This document shows positions 1 through 8,975 of a stretch of 64,000 nucleotides of DNA, piece by piece. The stretch lies in NCBI RefSeq assembly GCF_900114065.1, contig NZ_FORS01000004.1, positions 400,653 to 464,652 on the forward strand, written 5' to 3'. This DNA is from Stutzerimonas kunmingensis (GTDB lineage: Bacteria; Pseudomonadota; Gammaproteobacteria; Pseudomonadales; Pseudomonadaceae). How positions within the stretch are numbered: position 1 is the first letter of the stretch; each line of letters opens with the position of its first letter. The notes under the pieces were generated by a model. That model had not been told where the DNA came from, ran no database searches, and saw only the letters and a list, made by a program, of their open reading frames with translations. Position numbers and translations under genes: made by a program.

Positions 1-100
1 ACTAACAGGCTTGAGCGGCGGCCATGCAGTGCCGCTTTCTGCCCTAGCAGCCGGCGCCTGCCCGATGAAACCTCGGCACCTTCTCAATCTCTACCGAACG

Positions 101-994
101 CTACCCTCGTCCCCGACGCAGCGCCCGCAATCCTTCGAGGACCAACACCACAATCGCCGCCCAGATCGCCCCGTAGGTCAGCCACTGGTCCGGCGCGATG
201 CTCTCGCCAAGCAGCAGCGCCACGACCACCAACAGTACCGGCTCGACATAGCTGAGCAGGCCGAACAGGGTCAGGCTGAGGTATTTGCTGGCGTTGATCA
301 TCAGCCCCAACGCCAGCGCGCTGAGCGCGCCCAGGCCGGCGATCAGCAATGGCAGGCGGGGGTTGCCGGCAAGCAGGTTCAACGTGTCACCGCTGCCTAG
401 GACGAACAGCGCAGCAACCGGCAGGCTGATGACCAGGTCCACCCAGAGCCCGCCAAGACTGGCGGTGCCGAGCTTGCGGCGCAGAACGAAGTAGCACGGG
501 TAACCCAGGGCAACGGCGAGTACCGGCCATGACAGTGACGAAGCCAGTAGCAGCTGATTGCCCACGCCTACAGCCGCCAGCAGACAGGCCAGGCGTTGCA
601 ATCGACTGATCGTTTCGCCGAAAACCAGGCGCCCGGTAAGTACCAGTGTCAGCGGCAGCAGAAAGTAGCCGAGCGAAACGTCCAGCCCGTGGCCGTTGAT
701 CGGCGCCCACGTGAACAGCCACAGCTGCAAACCGACCAGCGCCGAAGACAGCGGCAGCGCTAGCCACAGTCGCGCCTCGGCCGGTACGCGTACAAGGATC
801 TCGCGGACCTCGCCCCAGCGACCGATGGCGAGCAGTAGCAACGCCAGGCAGGGTGCGGTGAGCAGAATGCGCCAGCCGTAGATCTGCTGGCCGCTCAACG
901 GCTCGAGCAGCGACGTGTAGTAATACAGCGTTGCGAAGAGCGTCGATGCGGCGAGCGAGCCGGCGACGCCCGCCAGCCTGTTGCGAGTTTCCAT
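101..994 (-). CDS. RarD/EamA-type inner-membrane permease
   Basis: A 297-residue, almost entirely hydrophobic protein with about ten membrane helices, the size and pattern of the drug/metabolite transporter (DMT) superfamily. The internal duplication of two five-helix EamA halves and the N-terminal ATLYYYTSLLEPLSGQQIYG stretch resemble RarD. The substrate is unknown; the RarD branch was named for chloramphenicol sensitivity and its real cargo is not settled. An in-frame ATG 20 codons further upstream exists, but the ATG at 994 is preferred because it has AGGAAG just before it and avoids an Arg-rich leader. It lies directly downstream of hrpA on the same strand, 38 bases away, so the two may share a transcript. 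Sure of the superfamily, less sure of RarD itself. Confidence 0.85.
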   Translation of the reverse strand: METRNRLAGVAGSLAASTLFATLYYYTSLLEPLSGQQIYGWRILLTAPCLALLLLAIGRWGEVREILVRVPAEARLWLALPLSSALVGLQLWLFTWAPINGHGLDVSLGYFLLPLTLVLTGRLVFGETISRLQRLACLLAAVGVGNQLLLASSLSWPVLAVALGYPCYFVLRRKLGTASLGGLWVDLVISLPVAALFVLGSGDTLNLLAGNPRLPLLIAGLGALSALALGLMINASKYLSLTLFGLLSYVEPVLLVVVALLLGESIAPDQWLTYGAIWAAIVVLVLEGLRALRRGRG

Positions 995-1032
995 GGGCTT
1001 CCTGCGATTGACGATTCGTGCCAGCCCCGACC

Positions 1033-4000
1033 TCAGGGCTCGACCTGGCTCCACTGCTTGTTCAGGCGCTTGTCCGAAACCGCCATCCTGGTGCCAAGCT
1101 GCTGCGCCCAGAGCGAGACGCGATATTCCTCGAGCATCCAGCGATACAGCGCCAGCTCGGCATCGCGCTTGCCTTCCTGCAAGTGCTTCTTCAGGCGTGT
1201 CTGGTACTGCTCCCAGTAGCCGGCCAGCTCGCCGGACCAGACGCGATCACGCTGCAGCTGCGCACCGATCTTCTCGAAGCGTTGCTCGATGGCCTTGAGG
1301 TAGCGCGGGTACTCCTTCAGCCACTCGGCAGGCGTTTCGCGAACAAAGCCCGGATAGACAAGGTTGCCCAGCTGCGCCTTGATGTCGTTCAGCGCCACCG
1401 CCTGGGCCAGGTCGATCTTGCCCTTGAAGCGCTTCTGCAGGCCGTGCCAGTGCTTGAGGATTTCCAGCGTCAGGCGCGCCAGACGCTCGGCATGCGCCGC
1501 CCAGTCGCCGCGCTTGCGCTCGGCCAGTGACGCCAGGGCTGCGCCATCACGCGGCAACTGGGCTTCACCGTCGAGGATGCAGCTGCCCAGGCTCGCCAGG
1601 AGGATATCCTCGACCAGCCCGTCGACCTTGCCCATGTCGCGGTAGAGCAGGCCCAGCTCAGTGAGCCCCGGCAGCTTGTTGCGCAGGTATCTGGCCGGCT
1701 CCGCCAATTGCTGCAGCAACAAGCGCTGCAACGCGCGACGGTGTTGCCAGTCAGCTTCGGCCTGAGTCGGGAAACGTCCTTCCTTGACCACCCCGCCCTC
1801 TTCCACCAGCGCCGGATAGACCGTCATCGACAGCCCGGCCATCTTCGCCTGGGCCTTTTCCGCGATCTGGGCGAAGCCCTTGGCTTCGACCGGCTGCTGT
1901 TCGGCTTTCTGCTGCGGCGGCGCCAAGGCGGCCTGGCTGGCCTCGGCGAAGCGTGCAGTCAGCTCGGCCAGGTCACGACCTTCGCCGAGGAACTTACCGC
2001 GGGCATCGACCACTTCGATGTTCATCTTCAGATGGTTTTCCAGCCCGGCGGCCGCTTCGGCCCACGCTTCGTCCGATACGCGCGCGCCGGTCATGCGCAG
2101 CAGCTCGCGGCCCAGCGCCTCGGGCAACGAGCCTTCACCGAAGCTGATCTTGGCCAGCGCCGCGCCAACGAAATCCGGCACCGGCACGAAGTTCTTGCGC
2201 AGTGCCTTGGGCAGGTTGCGCACCAGCGCTACGGCTTTGGTTTGCAGCAGCCCCGGCACCAACCAGTCGAGCCGCTCGCTGCGCAACTGTGGCAGCAACG
2301 GCGCCGGTACGCGCAGGGTGACGCCATCGCGCGGGTGGTTGGGCTCGAAATGGTATTCCAGCGGCAACTGCAGCTCGCCGATGCGCAGGTAATCCGGATA
2401 CTGCGCGGCGGTGACCTCGCTGGCCTCGCGGGCGAGCACGTCTTCCTCGCGCATGATCAGCAGCTGCGAGTCCTTGGCGCTTTCGCGCTTGTACCAGTTC
2501 TCGAAGCTGGCGGTCTGGTAAATGTCCGTCGGCAGGCGCGCATCGTAGTAGTCGAACAGCGTTTCCTCGTCGGCGAGGATGTCGCGTCGCCGCGCCTTGG
2601 CTTCCAGTTCGTCGAGGCGTTCGAGCAGTTCGCGATTGGCACTGAGGGCGCGCGCACGGCTGTGCATCTCTCCACGCACCAGCCCTTCGCGGATGAACAG
2701 CTCGCGGGCCGCCGGCGGATCGATCGGCCCGTAGTGCACTGGCCGGCGGCCAAAGACGATCATTCCGTAGAGCGTCACCTGCTCGTAGGCCACCACCTGC
2801 CCGCGCTTCTTCTCCCAGTGCGGCTCGAAGTGGTTCTTCTTGATCAGGTGCCCGGCCAGCGGCTCGATCCAGTCCGGCTCGATCTTGGCAACCATGCGCG
2901 CGAACAGCTTGGTGGTCTCCACCAGCTCGGCGGCCATCAGCCAGTTGGGTTTCTTGCGCCCGATCACGCTGGATGGATGCACCCAGAAGCGCCGCTGGCG
3001 CGCGCCGAGGAAGTCGCCCTCCTCGGTCTTGTTGCCGATCTGGCTGAGCAGGCCGGCGAGGATGGCCTTGTGCACCGCCGCGTAGCCCTTGGCCTTCTGC
3101 GCCGCCTCGCTGGCTTCGGCCTGCTGGCGGAGGATGACGTTGACCTTGGTGTCCTTGGTCGGTACGGGTTGGGCGCTGGCCCCGGCCGGACGCGTGGAAG
3201 AGGCTTCGCCGTCTTCCACCCTACGTGCCTTATCGGCACGCGGTGGTTGTCCGGAGCCATCCACCGACCTGCCCGAACCAAGCTTGAGTTCTCGGGCAAT
3301 CAGAGTCAGCTGGCGATGCGCGTCACGCCACTCGCGCAGACGCAGATAGTTGAGGAAATTCTTCCGGCACCAGCTGCGCAGCGGGTTGGAGCCTAGCTCC
3401 TGGCGCTTTTCCTCAAAACCGCGCCAGATATTGATCAGCGCGGCGAAGTCCGAGTCGGGGTCCTTCCACTGCGCATGGGCCTGATCGGCGGCCTGCTGGC
3501 GGTCGGCCGGACGTTCGCGCACGTCCTGCACTGAGAGTGCGCTGGCAACGATCAGGACTTCGGCGAGGCTGCCCTGCTGTGCGGCTTCGAGAAGCATGCG
3601 ACCCAGTCGCGGGTCGATCGGCAGGCGCGCCAGCTGGCGACCCAGCGGGGTCAGCTGATTCTCGCGGTTGACCGCCGAAAGTTCCTGCAAGAGGTTGAAG
3701 CCATCACTGATGGCCTTGCCATCCGGCGGCTCGATAAAGGGGAAATCCTGGATGTCGCCCAGGCGCAGATGCAGCATCTGCAGGATCACCGCGGCGAGGT
3801 TGGTGCGCAGGATCTCCGGATCGGTGAATTCCGGCCGGCCGAGAAAATCCTCCTCGCTGTAAAGCCGAATGCAGATACCCGGCTCGACCCGCCCGCAGCG
3901 CCCCTTGCGTTGGTTGGCGCTGGCCTGGGACACCGCCTCGATCGGCAGCCGCTGAACCTTGGCGCGGTAGCTGTAGCGGCTGATGCGCGCGGTACCGGAA

Positions 4001-5115
4001 TCGATCACGTAGCGGATACCGGGCACGGTCAGCGAAGTCTCGGCGACGTTGGTGGCCAGCACGATCTTGCGCCCCGGTCGCGGCTGGAAAATCTTCTGCT
4101 GCTCGGCCGGCGTCAGCCGCGCATACAGCGGCAGCACCTCGGTGAACTTCAGATAGGCCTTGCGCAGCACCTCGGCCGCGTCGCGAATTTCGCGTTCGCC
4201 GGGGAGGAACACCAGCACATCGCCGGGGCGCTTGCCGACGCTCTGCTCGTGGGCGGCGATCTCGTCCAGCGCGGCGAGGATGCCCTGGTCGACGGTCAGG
4301 TCGTCCTCCACCCGGTTGCCGTCCTCGTCGATCTCGGCCGCCAGTGGCCGATACCAGGTCTCCACCGGGTAGGTACGCCCGGACACCTCGACGATGGGCG
4401 CACCGTCGAAATGCTCGCTAAAACGCTGCAGGTCGATGGTCGCCGAGGTGATGATGACCTTCAGATCCGGCCGGCGCGGCAGCAGGGTCTTGAGAAAGCC
4501 GAGTAGGAAGTCGATGTTCAGCGAACGCTCGTGGGCCTCGTCGACGATGATGGTGTCGTAACGCTCGAGGAAGCGGTCGTGCTGCGTCTCGGCCAGCAGG
4601 ATGCCGTCGGTCATCAGCTTGATCAGCGAGCTGTCCTTGCTCTGATCCTCGAAACGCACCTGATAACCCACCAGCTCACCGAGTGGCGTGCCGATTTCCT
4701 CTGCCACCCGCGTGGCGACGCTGCGCGCTGCGAGCCGGCGCGGCTGGGTATGGCCGATCAGCCCGTGCACGCCACGGCCGATCTCCAGGCAGATTTTCGG
4801 CAGCTGCGTGGTCTTGCCCGAGCCGGTCTCACCGGCGATCACCAGCACCTGGTGCTTTTCCAGCGCGGCCTTGATCTCGTCGCGCTTGGCGGCGATTGGC
4901 AGGCTATCGTCGTAGCGAATGCGCGGCACACTCTGCCTGCGCGCCTCAACCTTGGCCACCGAAGCCTGGAAGCGCTCCAGCCACTGGGCCAGTTTGGCCT
5001 CGTCCGGCTGCTTTCTCAGCTCGTGCAGCTGCCGGCGCAGGCGGTGGCGATCAGCGAACAGGGCCTGGTCGAGATTCTTTAGCAGGGTATCGATAGCGGG
5101 CGTTGCGTCGGTCAT
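1033..5115 (-). CDS. hrpA: ATP-dependent RNA helicase HrpA (DEAH box)
   Basis: A 1360-residue DEAH-box helicase. Walker A GETGSGKT is at about residues 95-102, the DEAH box at 192-195, and SATID (motif III) and the QRKGRCGR motif VI follow, then the HA2/OB region and the long HrpA-specific C-terminal domain. HrpA acts in the cytoplasm; in enterics it is linked to fimbrial mRNA processing and rescue of stalled ribosomes. The ATG at 5115 begins MTDATPAID; the frame stays open upstream but that leader is Arg/Ser-rich and unlikely to be coding. The protein is longer than the usual roughly 1300 residues because residues about 612-675 form a low-complexity linker. Its first part is encoded by an intergenic-type repeat (see 3194-3265). 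The reading frame is kept throughout, so the gene looks functional. Confidence 0.95.
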   Translation of the reverse strand: MTDATPAIDTLLKNLDQALFADRHRLRRQLHELRKQPDEAKLAQWLERFQASVAKVEARRQSVPRIRYDDSLPIAAKRDEIKAALEKHQVLVIAGETGSGKTTQLPKICLEIGRGVHGLIGHTQPRRLAARSVATRVAEEIGTPLGELVGYQVRFEDQSKDSSLIKLMTDGILLAETQHDRFLERYDTIIVDEAHERSLNIDFLLGFLKTLLPRRPDLKVIITSATIDLQRFSEHFDGAPIVEVSGRTYPVETWYRPLAAEIDEDGNRVEDDLTVDQGILAALDEIAAHEQSVGKRPGDVLVFLPGEREIRDAAEVLRKAYLKFTEVLPLYARLTPAEQQKIFQPRPGRKIVLATNVAETSLTVPGIRYVIDSGTARISRYSYRAKVQRLPIEAVSQASANQRKGRCGRVEPGICIRLYSEEDFLGRPEFTDPEILRTNLAAVILQMLHLRLGDIQDFPFIEPPDGKAISDGFNLLQELSAVNRENQLTPLGRQLARLPIDPRLGRMLLEAAQQGSLAEVLIVASALSVQDVRERPADRQQAADQAHAQWKDPDSDFAALINIWRGFEEKRQELGSNPLRSWCRKNFLNYLRLREWRDAHRQLTLIARELKLGSGRSVDGSGQPPRADKARRVEDGEASSTRPAGASAQPVPTKDTKVNVILRQQAEASEAAQKAKGYAAVHKAILAGLLSQIGNKTEEGDFLGARQRRFWVHPSSVIGRKKPNWLMAAELVETTKLFARMVAKIEPDWIEPLAGHLIKKNHFEPHWEKKRGQVVAYEQVTLYGMIVFGRRPVHYGPIDPPAARELFIREGLVRGEMHSRARALSANRELLERLDELEAKARRRDILADEETLFDYYDARLPTDIYQTASFENWYKRESAKDSQLLIMREEDVLAREASEVTAAQYPDYLRIGELQLPLEYHFEPNHPRDGVTLRVPAPLLPQLRSERLDWLVPGLLQTKAVALVRNLPKALRKNFVPVPDFVGAALAKISFGEGSLPEALGRELLRMTGARVSDEAWAEAAAGLENHLKMNIEVVDARGKFLGEGRDLAELTARFAEASQAALAPPQQKAEQQPVEAKGFAQIAEKAQAKMAGLSMTVYPALVEEGGVVKEGRFPTQAEADWQHRRALQRLLLQQLAEPARYLRNKLPGLTELGLLYRDMGKVDGLVEDILLASLGSCILDGEAQLPRDGAALASLAERKRGDWAAHAERLARLTLEILKHWHGLQKRFKGKIDLAQAVALNDIKAQLGNLVYPGFVRETPAEWLKEYPRYLKAIEQRFEKIGAQLQRDRVWSGELAGYWEQYQTRLKKHLQEGKRDAELALYRWMLEEYRVSLWAQQLGTRMAVSDKRLNKQWSQVEP
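3194..3265 (-). repeat. GTAGGGTGGA-type dispersed repeat inside hrpA
   Basis: Read on the minus strand this stretch holds GTAGGGTGGAAGACGGCGAA, then GTGGAAG/CTTCCAC arms (3194-3200 and 3213-3219), a CGTGCC/GGCACG hairpin (3224-3229 and 3235-3240) and GGTGG/CCACC arms (3242-3246 and 3261-3265). The same core, GTAGGGTGGAnGACGC, occurs at 50288-50317 in the mshD leader, and a relative with GTAGGGCGGGT is at 50885-50904. Such units are normally intergenic in Pseudomonas; here it is translated in frame as part of the HrpA linker. Confidence 0.7.
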
Positions 5116-5196
5116 GGACAGCCGTGGGGCAATTCGAGAAGGGCGCGATTGTCGCAGATTTGCCCGGCCGGCCGAAGGGAAAGGGTGTGTGCAGGG

Positions 5197-5220
5197 ACCG
5201 CGCCGGCATGCCGGCGCGGT
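5197..5220. repeat. 24-bp perfect palindrome between hrpA and the M28 peptidase gene
   Basis: The 24 bases form a perfect GC-rich palindrome centred on GGCATGCC. It lies 10 bases past the stop of the aminopeptidase gene and upstream of hrpA. It could end or stabilise the peptidase transcript, but no T-run follows on either strand, so it is not a textbook intrinsic terminator. Confidence 0.6.
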
Positions 5221-5230
5221 GTTCAGCCGA

Positions 5231-6838
5231 TCAACGGATCCAGTGACCCCAGCGCGACTTCTCCTGCACCTGCTGGATGCGCATGCTGCCGATGCTCTGC
5301 TCCGCCGCCGCCGCGGCGATCTCGTCATCAATCATCCGGGTCGAAAGCGACAGCCAGCTGGTGGCGAAGGCCAGCGCGTCACCGTGCAACTCCAGCGCCT
5401 CGGTGGAGATGTTGCCCAGGTTGTCGCATTCGTTGTGATAGCACGGATCGAACGGCTGGCCGGCTGCGCCGCCGTAACGCTGCGCCTGCTCCTCGGTCTT
5501 GATGTCCTCGGCGCCTGTGAACAGTCCGCCGAAGGCGATGCCGTCCTCGAAGAACTGCGCGTAGTCGGAGCGGAAGTCGATCTCGGTGCCTTCAGACGGC
5601 GCGTTGCGCAGCTGGAAGTAGGTGCGCAGCAGGCGTTCGATGGCGGCCGAGCCGGGTGGCCCCTGCAGGCCGAAGTCGGAGCCATCGCCGTCATAGATGA
5701 AGTTGGCATAGTTCGGCGAACCGATCATGTCGACGTTCAGATAGGCCTTGATGCGCTGTTTCTCCTCGTCCGGTAGCTGCGTGACGTAGTAGGTCGAGCC
5801 CACCAGGCCGGATTCCTCCGCACCCCACCAGGCAAAGCGCACCTTGTTTTCGGGCCGCGCCTTGCTCATCAGCAGCGCCATTTCCAGCAGCGCGGCGCTG
5901 CCCGAGCCGTTGTCATTGATGCCCGCCCCTTCGAACACCGAGTCCAGGTGCGCGCCGACCATGACCACGTTGCCCGGATCGCCGCGGCGCGTTTCGGCCA
6001 GCAGGTTGTAGGTCTCGGTCTGCTCGCGCATCACGTCGACGTTCATGCTCAGTTGCAGCCCCGCGGTCTGCGACCAGGCCACGCCGTTATCGTAGGTCGA
6101 GAACATCACCGGGATGCCGCCGCTGTAGTCCTCGCCCAGGGTTGCGACCAGCAGCCCCTTGCGGTCCTCGGTGTCCCCCTGGTTGAAGATGATGGCGCCA
6201 GCCGCACCGGCCGACGCGGCATTGCTAGCCTTCTGCCCGAATGGACAGGCGCCGCGCTGCATCAAGGCAATGGCACCGGCCGGGAAGCCGGCGAAGTCCT
6301 CGGGCTCACAGCCGCTGGTGGAGGTGTTGCCAGCGCCGAGAGCCAGGTCGACCGGCACCACCGGTGCGGTGACATTGCCCGGATCGGTCTGATCGGCGTA
6401 GGTGAAATCCTCCTCCCAGACGTACTGGGCCGGCTGCGGCGCCACGGCGCTCAGCGTGCCGGGGCTGACCGGATAGAACGCAAGGAACGGGAAGGCCTGC
6501 ACTTCGACGCGATAACCGGCGCGCTGCAGGCGGCTGCGCACGTAGTCGATCGACGCCTGATAACCGGGCTGACCGGACGCACGATTGCCGTCGTTCATCA
6601 TGGCGATGTCCTGCAACGCCTCCAGGTGCTTCATGACGTTGCTCGCCTGCATGCAGCGCGGCAAACCGACCGGAGTGCCGACCAGCAAGGGCGAACGGCA
6701 CAACGCCGCGTTGGGCTTGTCCGGCGTCCAGAAGTCGTTGAATTGCAGGGTGTCTACCTGCGGCGCCGCAAACGCGACGCTGCCGGTAAGTAATGCGAGA
6801 GAAGCAACTACCCGAACAGCATTGTTTTTTTTGTGCAT
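5231..6838 (-). CDS. Secreted M28 zinc aminopeptidase (PaAP-like) with PA domain
   Basis: A 535-residue exported peptidase. A Sec signal peptide (MHKKNNAVRV... ending near AFA-A, residues about 1-24) is followed by an N-terminal region, a protease-associated (PA) domain at about 130-265 (GNTSTSGCEPEDF, RGACPFGQKASNA) and the M28 catalytic domain. The two-zinc site is visible as GAHLDSVFEG, NDNGSGSA, WWGAEESG, NVDMIGSP and CYHNECDN. Length and nearly every block match my memory of P. aeruginosa aminopeptidase PaAP (536 aa), including the C-terminal DDEIAAA...RWGH tail, which in PaAP acts as an inhibitory propeptide. It should cleave N-terminal residues from extracellular peptides. The ATG at 6838 is preferred for its AAGGATG ribosome site and signal peptide. 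It appears to be transcribed alone. Confidence 0.93.
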   Translation of the reverse strand: MHKKNNAVRVVASLALLTGSVAFAAPQVDTLQFNDFWTPDKPNAALCRSPLLVGTPVGLPRCMQASNVMKHLEALQDIAMMNDGNRASGQPGYQASIDYVRSRLQRAGYRVEVQAFPFLAFYPVSPGTLSAVAPQPAQYVWEEDFTYADQTDPGNVTAPVVPVDLALGAGNTSTSGCEPEDFAGFPAGAIALMQRGACPFGQKASNAASAGAAGAIIFNQGDTEDRKGLLVATLGEDYSGGIPVMFSTYDNGVAWSQTAGLQLSMNVDVMREQTETYNLLAETRRGDPGNVVMVGAHLDSVFEGAGINDNGSGSAALLEMALLMSKARPENKVRFAWWGAEESGLVGSTYYVTQLPDEEKQRIKAYLNVDMIGSPNYANFIYDGDGSDFGLQGPPGSAAIERLLRTYFQLRNAPSEGTEIDFRSDYAQFFEDGIAFGGLFTGAEDIKTEEQAQRYGGAAGQPFDPCYHNECDNLGNISTEALELHGDALAFATSWLSLSTRMIDDEIAAAAAEQSIGSMRIQQVQEKSRWGHWIR

Positions 6839-7106
6839 GGGTAACTCATCCTTGCAACGGATTGATGGGCAGGCCGCCTGTGGCTTGCGCCATCGTCCCC
6901 TACTGCTTTCAGCGGACGCGGCCATAGGGAGCTAGACCGAACGGCCGCCGTCTCGGTTCTGAGACAGCCGCCCGCCGGTAGCACCGTTGATCGGGTTGGA
7001 GGGAACTTCATCGAGGCGCTTCAGTGGCACCTGGCGGAGCGGCGCTGGAATCAGCGCTGTTCAGCAACGGCGACAGGCGTTGCACCTGCGGCCGGAGAAC
7101 GTCGAA

Positions 7107-8792
7107 TCAGATTCGGAACTGACCGACCAGCTGCTGCAGCTGCACGGTCAGTCCATTCAGCTCGCGGGAGGTCTGGGCTCCCTGAGCGGCGTCGCTGGCC
7201 ACACCGTCCACCGCATCGGCAATGTGGTGCACGCTGCGGTTGATCTCTTCCGCGACGGCGGTCTGCTCCTCGGCGGCGGCGGCGATCTGCGCGTTCATCG
7301 AGTTGATGGTGCCGATCAGTGCGGAGATGGCATCCAGTGACTCACCGGCCTGGTTGGCCTGGTCACGGGTGCTCTCGCCTTTCTCGCCAGCGCGCAACAT
7401 GGTGGTGACGGTGTTGGAAGTGGCGCTCTGCAGACGGTCGATCATGCCCTGGATTTCACCGGTGCTCTGCTGGGTACGGCTGGCGAGGGCACGTACTTCG
7501 TCGGCGACCACGGCGAAACCGCGACCTGCCTCACCGGCACGGGCTGCCTCGATGGCCGCATTGAGCGCCAGCAGGTTGGTCTGCTCGGCGATGGCGCGGA
7601 TCACGTCAAGCACACCAACGATGCCTTTCACGTCCTGCTGCAGCCCTTCCAGCGACTCACCGCTACCACGCAGCTCGCCCACCAGTTCGTGAATGTGGCG
7701 GATGCTCTGATCGACTACCTGCTTGGCCGCAACGCCCTGCTGATCGGTCTGCTGCGCTGCTTCGGCGGCACGCTGGGCGCTCATCGCGACCTCGTGGGCC
7801 GCGGCCGACATCTCGTTGATCGCCGTGGCGACCTGATCGGTCTCGCTGCGCTGGTCGGCCATGGCCTGTTCCGAGCGCTGCGCCTGGCTGGCCACCGCAC
7901 CGACCAGCCCGCTCAATTGCGTGGTGGTGCCGGCGACCTGCTGTACCAGTGAATGGATCTTCTCGACGAAGCGGTTGAACGACATGGCCAGCTCACCCAG
8001 TTCATCCTGGCTGGTGATCGGTAGTCGCTGGGTCAGGTCGCCGTCGCCCTGGGCCATGTCATCCAGATTGCGCTTGATCAGCAGCAGCGGACTGAGCAGG
8101 GCATTGCTCATGAAGACGGCTAGCAGCGCCATCAACGCCAGCAGCGCGAACGCCGAAACCAGCATGATGGCTACCAGCCCGTCGATGCGCTCCTGAAACT
8201 CTGCCCGCGCGGCCTGCACGTCGCGCTCGACGCCATCCAGGTTCAACGATGTGCCGAAGACCATGTTCCATTTGGGCAGGAATTCGGCATAGCCGACCTT
8301 GGGCACCAGCACACTGCTGTCACCCAGCACGAAGCTGTAGTCGACGTAGTGGCTGCCGTCCTGGCCGGCGCGCACCAGCTCGCGAATGGCGTAGACACCG
8401 TTCGGGTCACGGTAGTCGTAGAAGCTCTGGCCGATCTTGTCCTTGGTGTTGCCCTGCAGGATGCGCACGGCCTGGGAGTCATAGCCCCAGAAATAGCCGT
8501 CCTTGCCATAGGACATCCGCTCGAGAATGGCCACCGCCTGATCGCGCGCCTGCATGTCGCCTTCGGCGGAGCGCTCGTGGATCGGCCCGATGGCATTGCG
8601 CGCAAGCTCGACGTAATGCTTGAGCTCGGCACGCCGATCCTGAATGAGGCTCTTGCGGGTGTGCTCTTCCTGCTGTTCGGCCAGTGCGCGCAATTCATAG
8701 ACGGCGATGCCGCTGAGGAGGATGGAGAGCAGTAGAATCGGGCCCAGCGTGAGCAACAGCAGCTTCATTCGTAAACGAAGATTGGAGAGCAT
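7107..8792 (-). CDS. Methyl-accepting chemotaxis protein, sCache_2 sensor (copy 1)
   Basis: A 561-residue chemoreceptor. TM1 is at about residues 10-30, then a periplasmic single-Cache (sCache_2-like) domain ([42 protein letters not shown]), TM2 at about 190-212, a HAMP domain ([25 protein letters not shown]) and a long coiled-coil signalling domain. The conserved CheA/CheW hairpin tip reads [19 protein letters not shown]. Receptors of this sensor class often bind small carboxylates; the ligand here is unknown. There is no CheR-tethering pentapeptide at the C-terminus. The start at [10 protein letters not shown] aligns with the same start in the next gene, 8976-10661, which is a tandem paralogue of identical length. 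Confidence 0.95.
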   Translation of the reverse strand: MLSNLRLRMKLLLLTLGPILLLSILLSGIAVYELRALAEQQEEHTRKSLIQDRRAELKHYVELARNAIGPIHERSAEGDMQARDQAVAILERMSYGKDGYFWGYDSQAVRILQGNTKDKIGQSFYDYRDPNGVYAIRELVRAGQDGSHYVDYSFVLGDSSVLVPKVGYAEFLPKWNMVFGTSLNLDGVERDVQAARAEFQERIDGLVAIMLVSAFALLALMALLAVFMSNALLSPLLLIKRNLDDMAQGDGDLTQRLPITSQDELGELAMSFNRFVEKIHSLVQQVAGTTTQLSGLVGAVASQAQRSEQAMADQRSETDQVATAINEMSAAAHEVAMSAQRAAEAAQQTDQQGVAAKQVVDQSIRHIHELVGELRGSGESLEGLQQDVKGIVGVLDVIRAIAEQTNLLALNAAIEAARAGEAGRGFAVVADEVRALASRTQQSTGEIQGMIDRLQSATSNTVTTMLRAGEKGESTRDQANQAGESLDAISALIGTINSMNAQIAAAAEEQTAVAEEINRSVHHIADAVDGVASDAAQGAQTSRELNGLTVQLQQLVGQFRI

Positions 8793-8921
8793 TCTGATCG
8801 ATTCCTTTAGGTACTTGTAGCAAGAGAAATTGCGACAAAAAACAGGCGCCACTTAAGCACCAATTGCGCAAGTACCTTCGGGTTGTCGACCTGGCGGGAG
8901 CTTTCTTTACCCCATGAACGA

Positions 8922-8946
8922 CGAAACCCTGCCTGGCAGGGTTTCG
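8922..8946 (-). terminator. Inverted repeat after the second chemoreceptor gene
   Basis: CGAAACCCTGCC and its exact reverse complement are separated by one base, 30 bases past the stop of the 8976-10661 gene on the minus strand. The stem ends in GGGTTTCG and is followed by only a short T-poor tail (TCGTT), so it is a probable but weak terminator separating the two tandem receptor genes. Confidence 0.55.
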
Positions 8947-8975
8947 CAATGGCCCGTCCTAGAGCGGCTTATCGA

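Noticed and set aside
1708..3396. Long open frame antisense to hrpA, and similar ones opposite the chemoreceptors and fadD genes
   Set aside because: Shadow frames caused by high GC at third codon positions; Leu/Gln/Arg-rich products without domains, while the opposite strands encode clear proteins.
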